Origin: Pseudomonas fluorescens
Lineage (GTDB): Bacteria; Pseudomonadota; Gammaproteobacteria; Pseudomonadales; Pseudomonadaceae
Length of the DNA: 64,000 nt
Direction of reading: 5' to 3'
Assembly (NCBI RefSeq): GCF_902497995.1
Contig: NZ_CABVII010000024.1
Coordinates: 36,623-100,622 of the forward strand
Below, piece after piece: positions 47,390 to 56,999 of this stretch; the first letter of the stretch is position 1; each line of letters starts with the position of its first letter. Both the position numbers and the translations under genes were made by a program. The notes beneath the pieces are model-generated. The model had not been told where the DNA came from. It searched no databases and saw nothing but the letters and a program-made list of their open reading frames with translations.

Positions 47390-49285
47390 ATGTCCCAGCC
47401 AATCCGCCTCAAGGACCACGAAAAAGACGCCCGTCTGGTGCGTGGCCGCGTCGTGTTCGGGGCAATTGCGGTGGTGACGCTGATCTGCGTGCTGATCGCG
47501 CGGTTGTATTTCCTTCAGGTGATTCAGTACGAGTACCACTCGACCCTGTCGGAAAACAACCGCGTCCATGTACAGCCGATTCCTCCGACTCGCGGGTTGA
47601 TCTTCGACCGCAAGGGCGTGGTGGTGGCCGATAACCGGCCCAGCTTCAGCCTGAGCATGACCCGCGAACGCTCGGGCGATTGGCAGCAAGTGCTCGACGT
47701 GATCGTCGAAGTGCTGGAATTGACGCCCGAGGACCGGGTGATCTTCGAGAAACGCATGCGTCAGGGGCGTCGGCCGTTCGAGCCGGTGCCGATCCTGTTC
47801 GAACTGACCGAAGAGCAGATTGCCCGCATCGCGGTGAACCAGTTCCGCCTGCCTGGTGTAGAAGTGGTCGCTCAGCTGGTTCGTCACTATCCGCAGGGCG
47901 CGCACTTCGCGCACTCGGTGGGTTACATGGGGCGGATCAACGAGAAAGAGCTGAAGTCGCTCGACCCGGTGAGTTACAGCGGCACCCATCAAATTGGCAA
48001 AACCGGCATCGAGCGCTTCTACGAGCCGGAATTGCACGGTCAGGTCGGTTACGAAGAAGTCGAGACCAACGCTCGGGGCCGCGTACTGCGGGTGCTCAAG
48101 CGTACCGAACCGATTTCCGGCAAGGACATCGTGCTGAGCCTGGACATCAAGTTGCAGGAAGCGGCCGAGGCTGCATTGGGCGGTCGCCGTGGCGCGGTGG
48201 TGGCGCTGGACCCGAAAACCGGCGAAGTCCTGGCGATGGTCAGTCAGCCGAGTTTCGACCCGAACCTGTTCGTCACCGGCATCAGCTTCAAGGCCTATGC
48301 CGAGCTGCGTGATTCCATCGACCGGCCGCTGTTCAACCGGGTCCTGCGTGGCCTGTACCCGCCGGGTTCGACCATCAAGCCGGCGGTGGCGATTGCCGGC
48401 CTGGATGCCGGTGTCGTGACCGCCTCGAGTCGAGTGTACGACCCCGGCTATTACCAGTTGCCCAACTACGATCACAAATACCGTAACTGGAACCGTTCCG
48501 GTGATGGCTTCGTCGATCTGGACACGGCGATCATGCGTTCCAACGACACCTACTTCTACGACCTGGCTCATAAACTGGGGATCGATCGATTGTCGGCGTA
48601 CATGGGCAAGTTCGGCATTGGCCAGAAGGTCTCGCTGGACATGTTCGAAGAGTCGCCCGGTCTGATGCCGACACGGGAATGGAAGCGGGCGACCCGGCGC
48701 CAGGCCTGGTTCCCGGGCGAAACCCTGATTCTGGGGATCGGCCAGGGCTACATGCAGTCGACTCCGCTGCAACTGGCCCAGGCCACTGCACTGGTGGCCA
48801 ACAAAGGCGTCTGGAACCGGCCGCACCTGGCCAAGACCGTCGAAGGCGAGCGGCCCAAGGATGAGAATCCGATGCCGGACATCGTCCTGCGCGACCCGTC
48901 CGACTGGGCCAAGGTCAACCACGGCATGCAGCAGGTGATGCACGGCGCCCGGGGTACGGCGCGCAAAGCGGCGATCGGTGCGCAATACCGCATCGCGGGT
49001 AAAAGTGGTACGGCCCAGGTCGTCGCAATCAAGCAGGGCGAGAAATACGATCGTTCCAAGGTCCAGGAACGCCATCGTGACCATGCCTTGTTCGTCGGCT
49101 TCGCGCCGGCCGACAACCCGAAGATCGTGGTGTCGGTGATGGTCGAGAACGGCGAGTCCGGCTCCGGCGTTGCTGCACCCGTGGTGCGTCAAATCATGGA
49201 CGCCTGGCTCCTGGACCAGGAAGGTCGGTTGAAAGCCGAATACGCCAGCCCTATCAGTGCGGAGGCTACGGCCCGTGAACAGTAA
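47390..49285 (+). CDS. mrdA: Penicillin-binding protein 2, elongation transpeptidase
   Basis: Crosslinks lateral-wall peptidoglycan as partner of RodA. 631 residues from MSQPIRLKDHEKDARLVRGR, with one N-terminal membrane anchor (VVTLICVLIARLYFLQV). Active-site motifs: SxxK in YPPGSTIKPAVAIA, SxN in MRSNDTYFYDLA and KSGTAQV near the C-terminus. The end overlaps rodA by 11 bp. ATG 47390 is chosen because the upstream part of the frame lies inside rlmH. Confidence 0.96.
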   Translation: MSQPIRLKDHEKDARLVRGRVVFGAIAVVTLICVLIARLYFLQVIQYEYHSTLSENNRVHVQPIPPTRGLIFDRKGVVVADNRPSFSLSMTRERSGDWQQVLDVIVEVLELTPEDRVIFEKRMRQGRRPFEPVPILFELTEEQIARIAVNQFRLPGVEVVAQLVRHYPQGAHFAHSVGYMGRINEKELKSLDPVSYSGTHQIGKTGIERFYEPELHGQVGYEEVETNARGRVLRVLKRTEPISGKDIVLSLDIKLQEAAEAALGGRRGAVVALDPKTGEVLAMVSQPSFDPNLFVTGISFKAYAELRDSIDRPLFNRVLRGLYPPGSTIKPAVAIAGLDAGVVTASSRVYDPGYYQLPNYDHKYRNWNRSGDGFVDLDTAIMRSNDTYFYDLAHKLGIDRLSAYMGKFGIGQKVSLDMFEESPGLMPTREWKRATRRQAWFPGETLILGIGQGYMQSTPLQLAQATALVANKGVWNRPHLAKTVEGERPKDENPMPDIVLRDPSDWAKVNHGMQQVMHGARGTARKAAIGAQYRIAGKSGTAQVVAIKQGEKYDRSKVQERHRDHALFVGFAPADNPKIVVSVMVENGESGSGVAAPVVRQIMDAWLLDQEGRLKAEYASPISAEATAREQ

Positions 49286-50420
49286 TTTCGATCGCATTCT
49301 CTCCAGTGAGGATGTGATGCGTCGTCGTGCGACGCTGTTGCAACGCATGCACATCGACGGCCCGCTGCTGATCCTGTTGCTGACGCTCGCCGCCGGCAGC
49401 CTGTTCGTGCTGTATTCGGCCAGCGGCAAGAGCTGGGACCTGCTGGCCAAGCAAGCCACTTCGTTCGGCATTGGCCTGGTGTCGATGGTTGTCATTGCCC
49501 AATTCGAGCCGCGCTTCATGGCCCGCTGGGTACCGGTCGGTTATGTGATCGGCGTGCTGTTGCTGGTGGTGGTGGACGTGATGGGCCACAACGCCATGGG
49601 CGCCACGCGCTGGATCAATATTCCCGGGGTGATCCGCTTCCAGCCCTCGGAATTCATGAAGATCCTGATGCCGGCGACCATCGCCTGGTACCTGTCCAAG
49701 CGCACCTTGCCGCCGCAGCTCAAGCACGTGGGCGTCAGTTTGTTTCTGATCGGCTTGCCATTCATCCTGATCGTGCGTCAACCCGACCTTGGCACTTCAT
49801 TGCTGATCCTGGGGGGTGGTGCGTTCGTGCTGTTCATGGGCGGCCTGCGCTGGCGCTGGATTCTCAGCGTGCTTGCCGCCGCCGTGCCGGTGGCTGTCGC
49901 CATGTGGTATTTCGTCATGCACGATTATCAGAAGCAGCGAGTCCTGACGTTCCTCGACCCGGAGAGCGATCCGCTGGGCACCGGCTGGAACATCATTCAG
50001 TCCAAGGCGGCCATCGGTTCCGGCGGCGTGTTCGGCAAGGGTTGGCTGCTGGGCACCCAGTCGCACCTGGACTTCCTGCCGGAAAGCCACACCGACTTCA
50101 TTATTGCGGTCATGGGTGAAGAGTTCGGTCTGGTGGGCATCTGCGCACTGCTGCTGATTTATCTGCTGTTGATCGGTCGCGGGCTGGTCATTACCGCCCA
50201 GGCCCAGACATTGTTCGGCAAATTGCTCGCGGGCAGCCTGACCATGACATTTTTTGTTTACGTTTTCGTCAACATCGGTATGGTCAGTGGCCTGTTGCCG
50301 GTCGTGGGGGTGCCGTTGCCGTTCATTAGCTACGGAGGAACTTCGCTGGTGACGCTGCTGTCAGCGTTTGGGGTTTTGATGTCGATCCATACCCATCGTA
50401 AGTGGATCGCACAAGTTTGA
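49275..50420 (+). CDS. rodA: Peptidoglycan glycosyltransferase RodA (SEDS family)
   Basis: Polymerises glycan strands from lipid II with PBP2 in the elongasome. 381 residues, about ten transmembrane segments. SEDS features: MGATRWINIPGVIRFQPSEFMK, RQPDLGTSLLI, LPESHTDFIIAVMGEEFGL with the catalytic-site Asp region, and VGVPLPFISYGGTSLV. The GTG at 49275 gives MNSNFDRILSSEDV, matching the family start, and lies inside the mrdA end. Confidence 0.96.
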   Translation: MNSNFDRILSSEDVMRRRATLLQRMHIDGPLLILLLTLAAGSLFVLYSASGKSWDLLAKQATSFGIGLVSMVVIAQFEPRFMARWVPVGYVIGVLLLVVVDVMGHNAMGATRWINIPGVIRFQPSEFMKILMPATIAWYLSKRTLPPQLKHVGVSLFLIGLPFILIVRQPDLGTSLLILGGGAFVLFMGGLRWRWILSVLAAAVPVAVAMWYFVMHDYQKQRVLTFLDPESDPLGTGWNIIQSKAAIGSGGVFGKGWLLGTQSHLDFLPESHTDFIIAVMGEEFGLVGICALLLIYLLLIGRGLVITAQAQTLFGKLLAGSLTMTFFVYVFVNIGMVSGLLPVVGVPLPFISYGGTSLVTLLSAFGVLMSIHTHRKWIAQV

Positions 50421-50437
50421 ATAAGGTGAAGATTTCA

Positions 50438-51448
50438 ATGCAAGTAATGCGTGGCTGGGCGACTCGGTACGCGCCATGGGTCGGCCTGGTAAGCATCCTT
50501 GGCACAGCGCAGGACGCGTTGGCCGGCGATTACGAAGGCTCACCCCAGGTGGCCGAATTCGTCGGTGAAATGACTCGCGACTACGGTTTTGCCGGTGAAC
50601 AGCTGATGGGCGTGTTCCGCGAAGCCGAGCGCAAGCAGTCGATTCTGGACGCGATCTCGAAACCCGCCGAGCGGGTCAAGCAGTGGAGCGAATACCGCCC
50701 GATGTTCATCACCGATGCGCGCATCGCCCGTGGTGTGGACTTCTGGCGTCAGCATGAGGCGGTACTGGCTCGCGCGGAACAGGAATACGGCGTGCCGGCG
50801 CAGGTTATTGTGTCGATCATTGGCGTTGAAACCTTTTTCGGGCGCAATACCGGAAATTTCCGGGTCGTCGACGCCTTGTCGACCCTGGGTTTCGACTATC
50901 CTCCCCGTGCCGAATTCTTCCGCAAGGAATTGCGTGAGTTCCTGCTGCTGGCCCGGGAAGAGCAGGTCGATCCGTTGACCCTCAAGGGCTCTTACGCCGG
51001 GGCGATGGGCTTGCCGCAGTTCATGCCGAGCAGCTTTCGCGCCTATGCGGTGGACTTCGACGGTGATGGCCACATCAATATCTGGAACAACCCGGACGAT
51101 GCCATTGGCAGCGTCGGCAGTTACTTCAAACGCCACGGCTGGGTGGCCGGTGAACCCGTGGTCAGCCGCGCCGATGTGCGTGGCAATCAGGTGGACGAGG
51201 GTTTGACCACCGGTATCGAACCGACTAAAACCGTCGGGGAGTTGCGAGCGCTGGGGTGGTCAAGTCATGATGCGCTGCGCGATGATATGCCGGTCACGGC
51301 ATTCCGCCTGGAAGGTGACAAGGGTCCTGAATACTGGATGGGCCTGACGAATTTTTACGCGATTACGCGTTATAACCGCAGCGTGATGTACGCCATGGCC
51401 GTACATCAACTGTCTGAACAGCTGGTCCAAGCACGGGGCGTCAAGTAA
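50438..51448 (+). CDS. mltB: Membrane-bound lytic transglycosylase B
   Basis: Cleaves glycan strands to 1,6-anhydro ends. 336 residues from MQVMRGWATRYAPWVGLVSI. The catalytic Glu lies in VIVSIIGVETFFGRNTGNFR, followed by YAGAMGLPQFMPSSFRAYAVDFDGDGHINIW-type blocks of family 3 LTs. The signal lacks a clear lipobox Cys (ILGTAQDALAG), so it may be a periplasmic rather than lipid-anchored form. Overlaps rlpA by 1 bp (TAATG). Confidence 0.93.
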   Translation: MQVMRGWATRYAPWVGLVSILGTAQDALAGDYEGSPQVAEFVGEMTRDYGFAGEQLMGVFREAERKQSILDAISKPAERVKQWSEYRPMFITDARIARGVDFWRQHEAVLARAEQEYGVPAQVIVSIIGVETFFGRNTGNFRVVDALSTLGFDYPPRAEFFRKELREFLLLAREEQVDPLTLKGSYAGAMGLPQFMPSSFRAYAVDFDGDGHINIWNNPDDAIGSVGSYFKRHGWVAGEPVVSRADVRGNQVDEGLTTGIEPTKTVGELRALGWSSHDALRDDMPVTAFRLEGDKGPEYWMGLTNFYAITRYNRSVMYAMAVHQLSEQLVQARGVK

Positions 51449-52479
51449 TGCGGGCATTGCCTATGAATAAACCCCTGAAGCTGATGGCATGCGCCGCGTT
51501 GACGGTGCTGGTCGCCAGTTGTTCGACCAGCCGCTCGCCGACGCCAAAGTCTCCTTCTTCTTCTTCTTCTTCTTCCACCGCCGTGCGCGCAACGCCAGGC
51601 CTGGACATCAACCGCGCGCACAAAGACGGTGCGCCATGGTGGGACGTCGACGTATCGCGCATCCCTGATGCGACGCCGACCCTGCACAGCGGTCCTTATA
51701 AAGCCAACCCGTATACCGTGCTGGGCAAGACTTATTTTCCGCAGCAAGAATCCAAGTCCTACGTCGCGTCGGGCACGGCGTCCTGGTACGGCACCAAATT
51801 CCACGGCCAGAACACCGCCAATGGCGAGGTCTATGACCTGTACGGCATGAGTGCCGCGCACAAGACGTTGCCGCTGCCCAGTTACGTTCGGGTGACCAAC
51901 CTGGACAACAACAAGACCGTGGTCCTGCGGGTCAACGACCGTGGACCGTTCTACTCTGACCGAATCATCGACTTGTCCTATGCCGCCGCCAAGAAGCTCG
52001 GTTATGCCGAAACCGGCACGGCGCGGGTCAAGGTCGAAGGCATCGACCCGCAGCAATGGTGGGCCGCCAAAGGGCGTCCGGCACCGTTGATGCTTAACGA
52101 GCCGAAAATCGCGCAAAATAACGCCCCGGTGATCACGGCTTCGGCCGGCACCGTGGAACAATGGACGCCACCGCCGCAGCAACACGCCGCGGCCGTCGTA
52201 CCTGTGCCGATCGATGCCAAAAAAAACGCTTCTGCACCAGCCTCTGGCCAGTATCTGCAGGTGGGCGCGTTCGCCAACCCGGACGCTGCAGAACTCCTGA
52301 GATCGAAGCTCAGCGGGATGGTGAGCGCTCCGGTGTTCATCAGCTCGATCGTGCGTAATCAACAGACACTGCATCGGGTGCGCCTGGGGCCGATCGGCTC
52401 GCCGGGTGAAATCCAGCAAGTGCAGAACAGCGTGCGCCTGGCCAATCTCGGTTCGCCGAGCCTGGTCACCGCCGAGTAA
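51448..52479 (+). CDS. rlpA: RlpA septal-ring lytic transglycosylase lipoprotein with SPOR domain
   Basis: Outer-membrane lipoprotein that in P. aeruginosa cleaves denuded glycans at the septum. 343 residues: lipobox VLVASC, a low-complexity Ser tract, then the double-psi beta-barrel GTASWYGTKFHGQNTANGEV with LPLPSYVRVTNLDNNK and VNDRGPF (catalytic Asp region), and a C-terminal SPOR domain (GQYLQVGAFANPDAAELLRS; TLHRVRLGPIG). Coupled to mltB. The Ser tract is encoded by a TTC microsatellite just after the lipobox. Confidence 0.95.
   Translation: MRALPMNKPLKLMACAALTVLVASCSTSRSPTPKSPSSSSSSSTAVRATPGLDINRAHKDGAPWWDVDVSRIPDATPTLHSGPYKANPYTVLGKTYFPQQESKSYVASGTASWYGTKFHGQNTANGEVYDLYGMSAAHKTLPLPSYVRVTNLDNNKTVVLRVNDRGPFYSDRIIDLSYAAAKKLGYAETGTARVKVEGIDPQQWWAAKGRPAPLMLNEPKIAQNNAPVITASAGTVEQWTPPPQQHAAAVVPVPIDAKKNASAPASGQYLQVGAFANPDAAELLRSKLSGMVSAPVFISSIVRNQQTLHRVRLGPIGSPGEIQQVQNSVRLANLGSPSLVTAE
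51555..51575 (+). repeat. TTC triplet microsatellite in rlpA
   Basis: Seven uninterrupted TTC units. In frame they read TCT and encode most of a seven-serine run between the lipidated Cys and the catalytic domain. Length changes by whole units would keep the frame and only alter the tether length. Confidence 0.95.
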
Positions 52480-52660
52480 TACGTAGTACTTGATTGAGGG
52501 TTCGCTTGCGGTCTGGGGGGTGAACCTGGTTGTTGGCTCGTTGAAGAACAAAAGCCCGGCAAGGGTTCTGAGTGAACAACTGAACACGCGACAGCCTGTT
52601 AGAAAGCTGTCTGATTAGTTTTGCCTTTGGGCAGTTTCCATTAGCGATTTCGAGAGACGG

Positions 52661-53818
52661 ATGAACATCACCACCTTTGCCAAACGCCTGTGCCTGCTAG
52701 TCCCGCTGCTCCTCTCGCCTGCCGCGTTCGCGGTCGAGATGATGCCGTCGCCACCACAACTGGCTGCCAAATCCTATGTGCTCATGGATGCCAGCAGCGG
52801 CAACGTGCTGGTGGAGAACAACGGTGACCAGCGTCTGCCTCCGGCCAGCCTGACCAAGCTGATGACCGCGTACATCGCGACCCTGGAAATCCGTCGTGGC
52901 CAGATCGGTGAAAACGATCCGGTGACCGTCAGCGAAAACGCCTGGCGCACCGGCGGTTCGCGGATGTTCATCAAGGTCGGCTCGCAAGTCACCGTCAGCG
53001 ACCTGCTGCACGGCATCATCATCCAGTCGGGCAACGACGCCAGTGTTGCGCTGTCCGAGCACATCGCCGGCAGCGAAGACGCATTCGCCGACATGATGAA
53101 CAAAACCGTGGCCGACCTGGGCATGACCAACAGCCACTTCATGAACCCGACCGGTCTGCCGAACCCGGAGCACTACTCGTCGGCTCACGACATGGCTGTG
53201 CTGGCCCGCGCGATCATCCACGAAGACCCGGCTCACTACGCGATCTACTCGCAGAAAGAGTTCTTCTGGAACGGCATCAAGCAACCTAACCGCAACCTGC
53301 TGCTGTGGCGCGACAAGACCGTCGACGGTCTGAAAACCGGCCACACCGACGAAGCCGGCTACTGCATGGTGTCTTCGGCGGTACGTGATGGCATGCGCCT
53401 GATCGCCGTGGTGTTCGGCACCAACAGTGAAGTGGCTCGTGCCTCCGAAACCCAGAAGCTGCTGACTTACGGTTTCCGCTTCTTCGAAACCCAGACCTTC
53501 TATCAGAAAGGCGCCGAGCTGGCTCAGGCTCCTGTCTGGAAAGGCACCACCAACCAGGTCAAGGCCGGCCTGGCCCAAGACCTGACCATGACCTTGCCCA
53601 AAGGCCAGCTGAAAAAGCTCGCTGCCAGCATGACCATGAACCCGCAACTGATGGCGCCAATCGCCAAGGGCGACGTGATCGGTAAAGTCGAAGTGAAACT
53701 GGACGACAAGGTGGTGCACAGCGCCGACCTGATCGCCCTCGACGCGGTCGACGAGGGTGGTATCTTCCGCCGCATGTGGGATAGCATCCGTCTATTCTTC
53801 TACGGCTTGTTCAACTGA
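52661..53818 (+). CDS. dacA: D-Ala-D-Ala carboxypeptidase (PBP5 family)
   Basis: Trims terminal D-Ala from pentapeptides. 385 residues with signal MNITTFAKRLCLLVPLLLSP. Motifs: SLTKLMTAY (SxxK), IIQSGNDASVALSE (SxN) and VDGLKTGHTDEAGYC (KTG). A C-terminal amphipathic anchor (MWDSIRLFFYGLFN) tethers it to the inner membrane. Preceded by a 180-bp gap after rlpA that contains its own likely promoter. A GC-rich hairpin follows. Confidence 0.96.
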   Translation: MNITTFAKRLCLLVPLLLSPAAFAVEMMPSPPQLAAKSYVLMDASSGNVLVENNGDQRLPPASLTKLMTAYIATLEIRRGQIGENDPVTVSENAWRTGGSRMFIKVGSQVTVSDLLHGIIIQSGNDASVALSEHIAGSEDAFADMMNKTVADLGMTNSHFMNPTGLPNPEHYSSAHDMAVLARAIIHEDPAHYAIYSQKEFFWNGIKQPNRNLLLWRDKTVDGLKTGHTDEAGYCMVSSAVRDGMRLIAVVFGTNSEVARASETQKLLTYGFRFFETQTFYQKGAELAQAPVWKGTTNQVKAGLAQDLTMTLPKGQLKKLAASMTMNPQLMAPIAKGDVIGKVEVKLDDKVVHSADLIALDAVDEGGIFRRMWDSIRLFFYGLFN

Positions 53819-53833
53819 ATCAGTGTGGACCTG

Positions 53834-53866
53834 CATGGCCCCGCCCCGATCCGGAGCGGGGCCATG
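53834..53866 (+). terminator. GC-rich hairpin after dacA
   Basis: CATGGCCCCGC and GCGGGGCCATG form an 11-bp stem with an 11-base loop. There is no T-run, so it may attenuate or stabilise the transcript rather than end it, with ybeD-lipB continuing downstream. Confidence 0.55.
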
Positions 53867-53898
53867 TCCGTTGCCACGGCTTACGAGGCCGTTACGCC

Positions 53899-54174
53899 AT
53901 GACAGATACTGAAGTAAAGGCGCCAAAAATCGAATTCCCCTGCGCGGATTACCCGATCAAGGTAATCGGCGACACCGGTGTGGGTTTCAAGGACAAGATC
54001 ATTGCGATCCTTGAGAAGCACGCGACCGTTGACCACAAGACCCTGGCCGAACGCCAGAGTACCAACGGCAAGTACACGACCATCCAGTTGCACATCATCG
54101 CCACCGGCCAGGAGCAGCTATACGACATCAACAGCGAGTTGCGGGCCACCGGTTTCGTGCATATGGTGCTGTGA
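53899..54174 (+). CDS. ybeD: YbeD/DUF493-family protein
   Basis: 91 residues: MTDTEVKAPKIEFPCADYPIKVIG, then TVDHKTLAERQSTNGKYTTI and FVHMVL at the end. A small ferredoxin-like fold protein conserved between dacA and lipB in gamma-proteobacteria; its function is unknown, though the fixed neighbourhood suggests a link to lipoate metabolism. Its stop overlaps the lipB start by one base. Confidence 0.93.
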   Translation: MTDTEVKAPKIEFPCADYPIKVIGDTGVGFKDKIIAILEKHATVDHKTLAERQSTNGKYTTIQLHIIATGQEQLYDINSELRATGFVHMVL

Positions 54175-54821
54175 TGTCTGGCACGCTGGGCTTTCGCGAG
54201 CTTGGCCAGATGGCTTACGAGCCGGTCTGGCATGCCATGCAACGCTTTACCAACGAACGCGGCAGTGACGCCGCCGACGAGATCTGGCTGGTCGAGCACC
54301 CGCCGGTATTCACCCAGGGCCAGGCTGGCAAGGCCGAGCACTTGTTGCTGCCGGGGGATATCCCGGTGGTGCAGGTCGATCGCGGTGGTCAGGTGACTTA
54401 CCACGGTCCGGGTCAATTGGTGGCCTATCTGCTGCTCGACGTGCGCAAGCTGGGTTTCGGCGTGCGTGACCTGGTCAGCCGCATGGAGCAGTGCCTGATC
54501 GAGCTGCTGGCCAGCTACGGCGTAACGGCTGCGGCCAAGCCGGATGCCCCGGGTGTCTACGTCGACGGGGCGAAAATCGCTTCTCTGGGTCTGCGGATCC
54601 GCCACGGTTGTTCCTTTCATGGCCTGGCCCTGAACGTGGATATGAACCTGGAACCGTTTCGACGGATTAATCCCTGCGGCTACGCCGGGCTGGCGATGAC
54701 CCAGCTCTGCGATCACGCAGGATCGATTGAATTTGCCGAGGTAAGTGCCCGGCTGCGCGAGCAGCTCGTCAAACACCTCGACTATGCTGAGCAGACGACC
54801 CTAACGGGCGGAATCGACTGA
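54174..54821 (+). CDS. lipB: Octanoyl-[acyl-carrier-protein]:protein N-octanoyltransferase
   Basis: Moves octanoate from ACP to lipoyl domains. 215 residues from MSGTLGFRELGQMAYEPVW. Conserved: DRGGQVTYHGPGQLVAYLLL, APGVYVDGAKIASLGLRIR with the catalytic Lys, and HGLALNVDMNLEPFRRINPCG with the active-site Cys. ATG 54174 is used; an in-frame GTG three bases upstream also exists. lipA follows after 1 bp. Confidence 0.96.
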   Translation: MSGTLGFRELGQMAYEPVWHAMQRFTNERGSDAADEIWLVEHPPVFTQGQAGKAEHLLLPGDIPVVQVDRGGQVTYHGPGQLVAYLLLDVRKLGFGVRDLVSRMEQCLIELLASYGVTAAAKPDAPGVYVDGAKIASLGLRIRHGCSFHGLALNVDMNLEPFRRINPCGYAGLAMTQLCDHAGSIEFAEVSARLREQLVKHLDYAEQTTLTGGID

Positions 54822-54822
54822 T

Positions 54823-55845
54823 ATGACTACTGATGCAGTGCAAACCATGATCCCGACGCTGGATGTCACCGAGCGTCCGGCCCCGCGTGCCAAGGTTGAA
54901 GCCGGCGTCAAGCTGCGCGGCGCCGAGAAGGTTGCACGCATTCCGGTGAAGATCATCCCGACCACCGAACTGCCGAAGAAACCCGACTGGATTCGCGTGC
55001 GCATCCCGGTTTCGCCGGAAGTCGATCGCATCAAGGCCCTGCTGCGCAAACACAAGCTGCACAGCGTGTGCGAAGAGGCGTCCTGCCCGAACCTGGGCGA
55101 GTGCTTCTCCGGCGGTACCGCGACCTTCATGATCATGGGTGATATCTGCACCCGTCGCTGCCCGTTCTGCGACGTTGGCCATGGTCGTCCGAAACCACTG
55201 GACGTCAACGAGCCGCAAAGCCTGGCCATCGCCATCGCCGACCTGAAACTGAAATACGTGGTCATCACCTCGGTTGACCGCGACGACCTGCGTGACGGCG
55301 GTGCCCAGCACTTTGCCGACTGCATCCGCGAGATCCGCAAGCTGTCGCCGAACGTGCAGCTCGAAACCCTGGTCCCGGATTACCGTGGCCGCATGGACGT
55401 CGCACTGGAAATCACCGCCGCCGAGCCGCCGGATGTGTTCAACCACAACCTGGAGACCGTGCCGCGCCTGTACAAGGCCGCGCGTCCGGGTTCGGATTAC
55501 CAGTGGTCGCTGACCCTGCTGCAACGCTTCAAGCAGATGATGCCGCACATTCCGACCAAGTCCGGCCTGATGCTGGGCCTGGGCGAAACCGACGAAGAAG
55601 TCATCGAAGTCATGAAGCGCATGCGCGAGCACGACATCGATATGCTAACCCTGGGCCAGTACCTGCAGCCGTCCCGCAGCCACTTGCCGGTCCAGCGTTT
55701 CGTACACCCGGACACCTTCGCCTGGTTCGCCGAGGAAGGTTACAAGATGGGCTTCAAGAACGTCGCCTCCGGCCCGTTGGTACGTTCCTCGTACCACGCC
55801 GACGAGCAAGCGAAGCTGGTCAAGGCCGAACTGATGTCGTCCTGA
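54823..55845 (+). CDS. lipA: Lipoyl synthase (radical SAM)
   Basis: Inserts two sulfurs into protein-bound octanoyl groups. 340 residues. The auxiliary cluster cysteines are in CEEASCPNLGECFSGG and the radical SAM cluster in CTRRCPFCDVGHGRP; the C-terminal RSSYHADE serine ligand is present. Last gene of the ybeD-lipBA group, closed by a strong terminator. Confidence 0.97.
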   Translation: MTTDAVQTMIPTLDVTERPAPRAKVEAGVKLRGAEKVARIPVKIIPTTELPKKPDWIRVRIPVSPEVDRIKALLRKHKLHSVCEEASCPNLGECFSGGTATFMIMGDICTRRCPFCDVGHGRPKPLDVNEPQSLAIAIADLKLKYVVITSVDRDDLRDGGAQHFADCIREIRKLSPNVQLETLVPDYRGRMDVALEITAAEPPDVFNHNLETVPRLYKAARPGSDYQWSLTLLQRFKQMMPHIPTKSGLMLGLGETDEEVIEVMKRMREHDIDMLTLGQYLQPSRSHLPVQRFVHPDTFAWFAEEGYKMGFKNVASGPLVRSSYHADEQAKLVKAELMSS

Positions 55846-55862
55846 TCGCGATGTGAAAAAGA

Positions 55863-55898
55863 GCCCGCAAGGATTCTCCTCTTGCGGGCATTTTTTTT
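55863..55898 (+). terminator. Rho-independent terminator of the lip operon
   Basis: GCCCGCAAG, a loop, CTTGCGGGC and a run of eight T directly after lipA. Confidence 0.92.
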
Positions 55899-56016
55899 GC
55901 CCGGCCTACACCCATTACAGTTTTTTCCTGCAACCTGCGGGGCGACTGACCCTCTTCTGTTTGTCCCCGTTCCTGACTACTGTGTGCTTGTCGCTTTCAC
56001 GCAGGGAGATTCATGG

Positions 56017-56967
56017 ATGACCGTTAGACCCACCCACACGCTTTGTCCTCACGCTCCGGTTCCGGCCCTGCCGTCGCAAGGGCTGATCGGCGTCATCGCG
56101 CCCGCCGGTCCCGCAGCGCTGGACACCGATAAAGCCATCGCCTGGATGCGCGCGCGCGGTTATTCGTTGCGGGTGTATCCCGGAGTGTACGAGCGCGATG
56201 GCTACCTGGCCGGTAGCGACGAGGTGCGGCTCAATGACCTGCACGCCGCATTTGCCGACAGCGAGGTCGATGCAATCATCTGTCTTCGCGGCGGTTACGG
56301 TACACCGCGATTGCTCGATCGCATCGACTTCGAGCTATTGCGCAGCAACGCCAAGCCGTTCATCGGCTACAGCGACATCACCGCACTGCACTTGGCGATC
56401 AGCCGTTACGCGGGCTTCGTGACCTTTCATGGGCCAATGCTCAATGCTGATCTGTTGGGTGACAAGCAAAAGCCAACCGAGTCGTCGTTTTTCAATATGC
56501 TCAGGGGGCAGATGAAGGCGGGCAGCGTACTGGCGCACCCAGTGGCCTGGCCGTTGACCACTCTTGAACCTGGCATCGCTCACGGGCGTTTGTTGGGGGG
56601 CAATCTGTCGATGATCGCCGCGACCATGGGTACACCGTACGAGATGGATGCCGAGGGGGTGATCCTGTTCATCGAGGACATCAACGAGCCTCTGTATCGC
56701 ATAGACCGGCTGCTGACTCACCTGCGACTGGCAGGCACGCTGCGCAAGTTGCGGGGGGTGCTGGTGGGGGATATCGCGGGAGTGGATGGCGCTGCGCTGG
56801 AGCGGTTACTCAAGCAGACCTTTGCCTCGTTGCGGATACCGGTGCTGTCCGGGTGGCGCAGCGGGCATTGCGATCCGAACCTGATGTTGCCGATGGGGGC
56901 GTTGGTCAGACTGGATGCGGGGAATAAGGAATTGGTATTGGAGCAGGATGTGGTGGTCAAGCCCTAG
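56017..56967 (+). CDS. ldcA: LD-carboxypeptidase (murein tetrapeptide carboxypeptidase)
   Basis: Removes the terminal D-Ala from recycled tetrapeptides in the cytoplasm (S66 family). 316 residues. The nucleophile is in GFVTFHGPML region after RGGYGTPRLLDRIDF and FIGYSDITALHLAI; GRLLGGNLSMIAATMGTPYE and the C-terminal HCDPNLMLPMGA (His of the triad) complete the family picture. ATG 56017 is chosen; a +1-frame ATG at 56013 lies just upstream. Stand-alone gene with a REP doublet after it. Confidence 0.94.
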   Translation: MTVRPTHTLCPHAPVPALPSQGLIGVIAPAGPAALDTDKAIAWMRARGYSLRVYPGVYERDGYLAGSDEVRLNDLHAAFADSEVDAIICLRGGYGTPRLLDRIDFELLRSNAKPFIGYSDITALHLAISRYAGFVTFHGPMLNADLLGDKQKPTESSFFNMLRGQMKAGSVLAHPVAWPLTTLEPGIAHGRLLGGNLSMIAATMGTPYEMDAEGVILFIEDINEPLYRIDRLLTHLRLAGTLRKLRGVLVGDIAGVDGAALERLLKQTFASLRIPVLSGWRSGHCDPNLMLPMGALVRLDAGNKELVLEQDVVVKP

Positions 56968-56999
56968 AACCAGGTCGTCTGATAGTCAGTCTTCGCGGG

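Noticed and set aside
47213..49519. A 768-codon leftward frame opposite mrdA and its borders
   Set aside because: PBP2 motifs and operon structure on the other strand are decisive; the frame is a codon-bias artefact.
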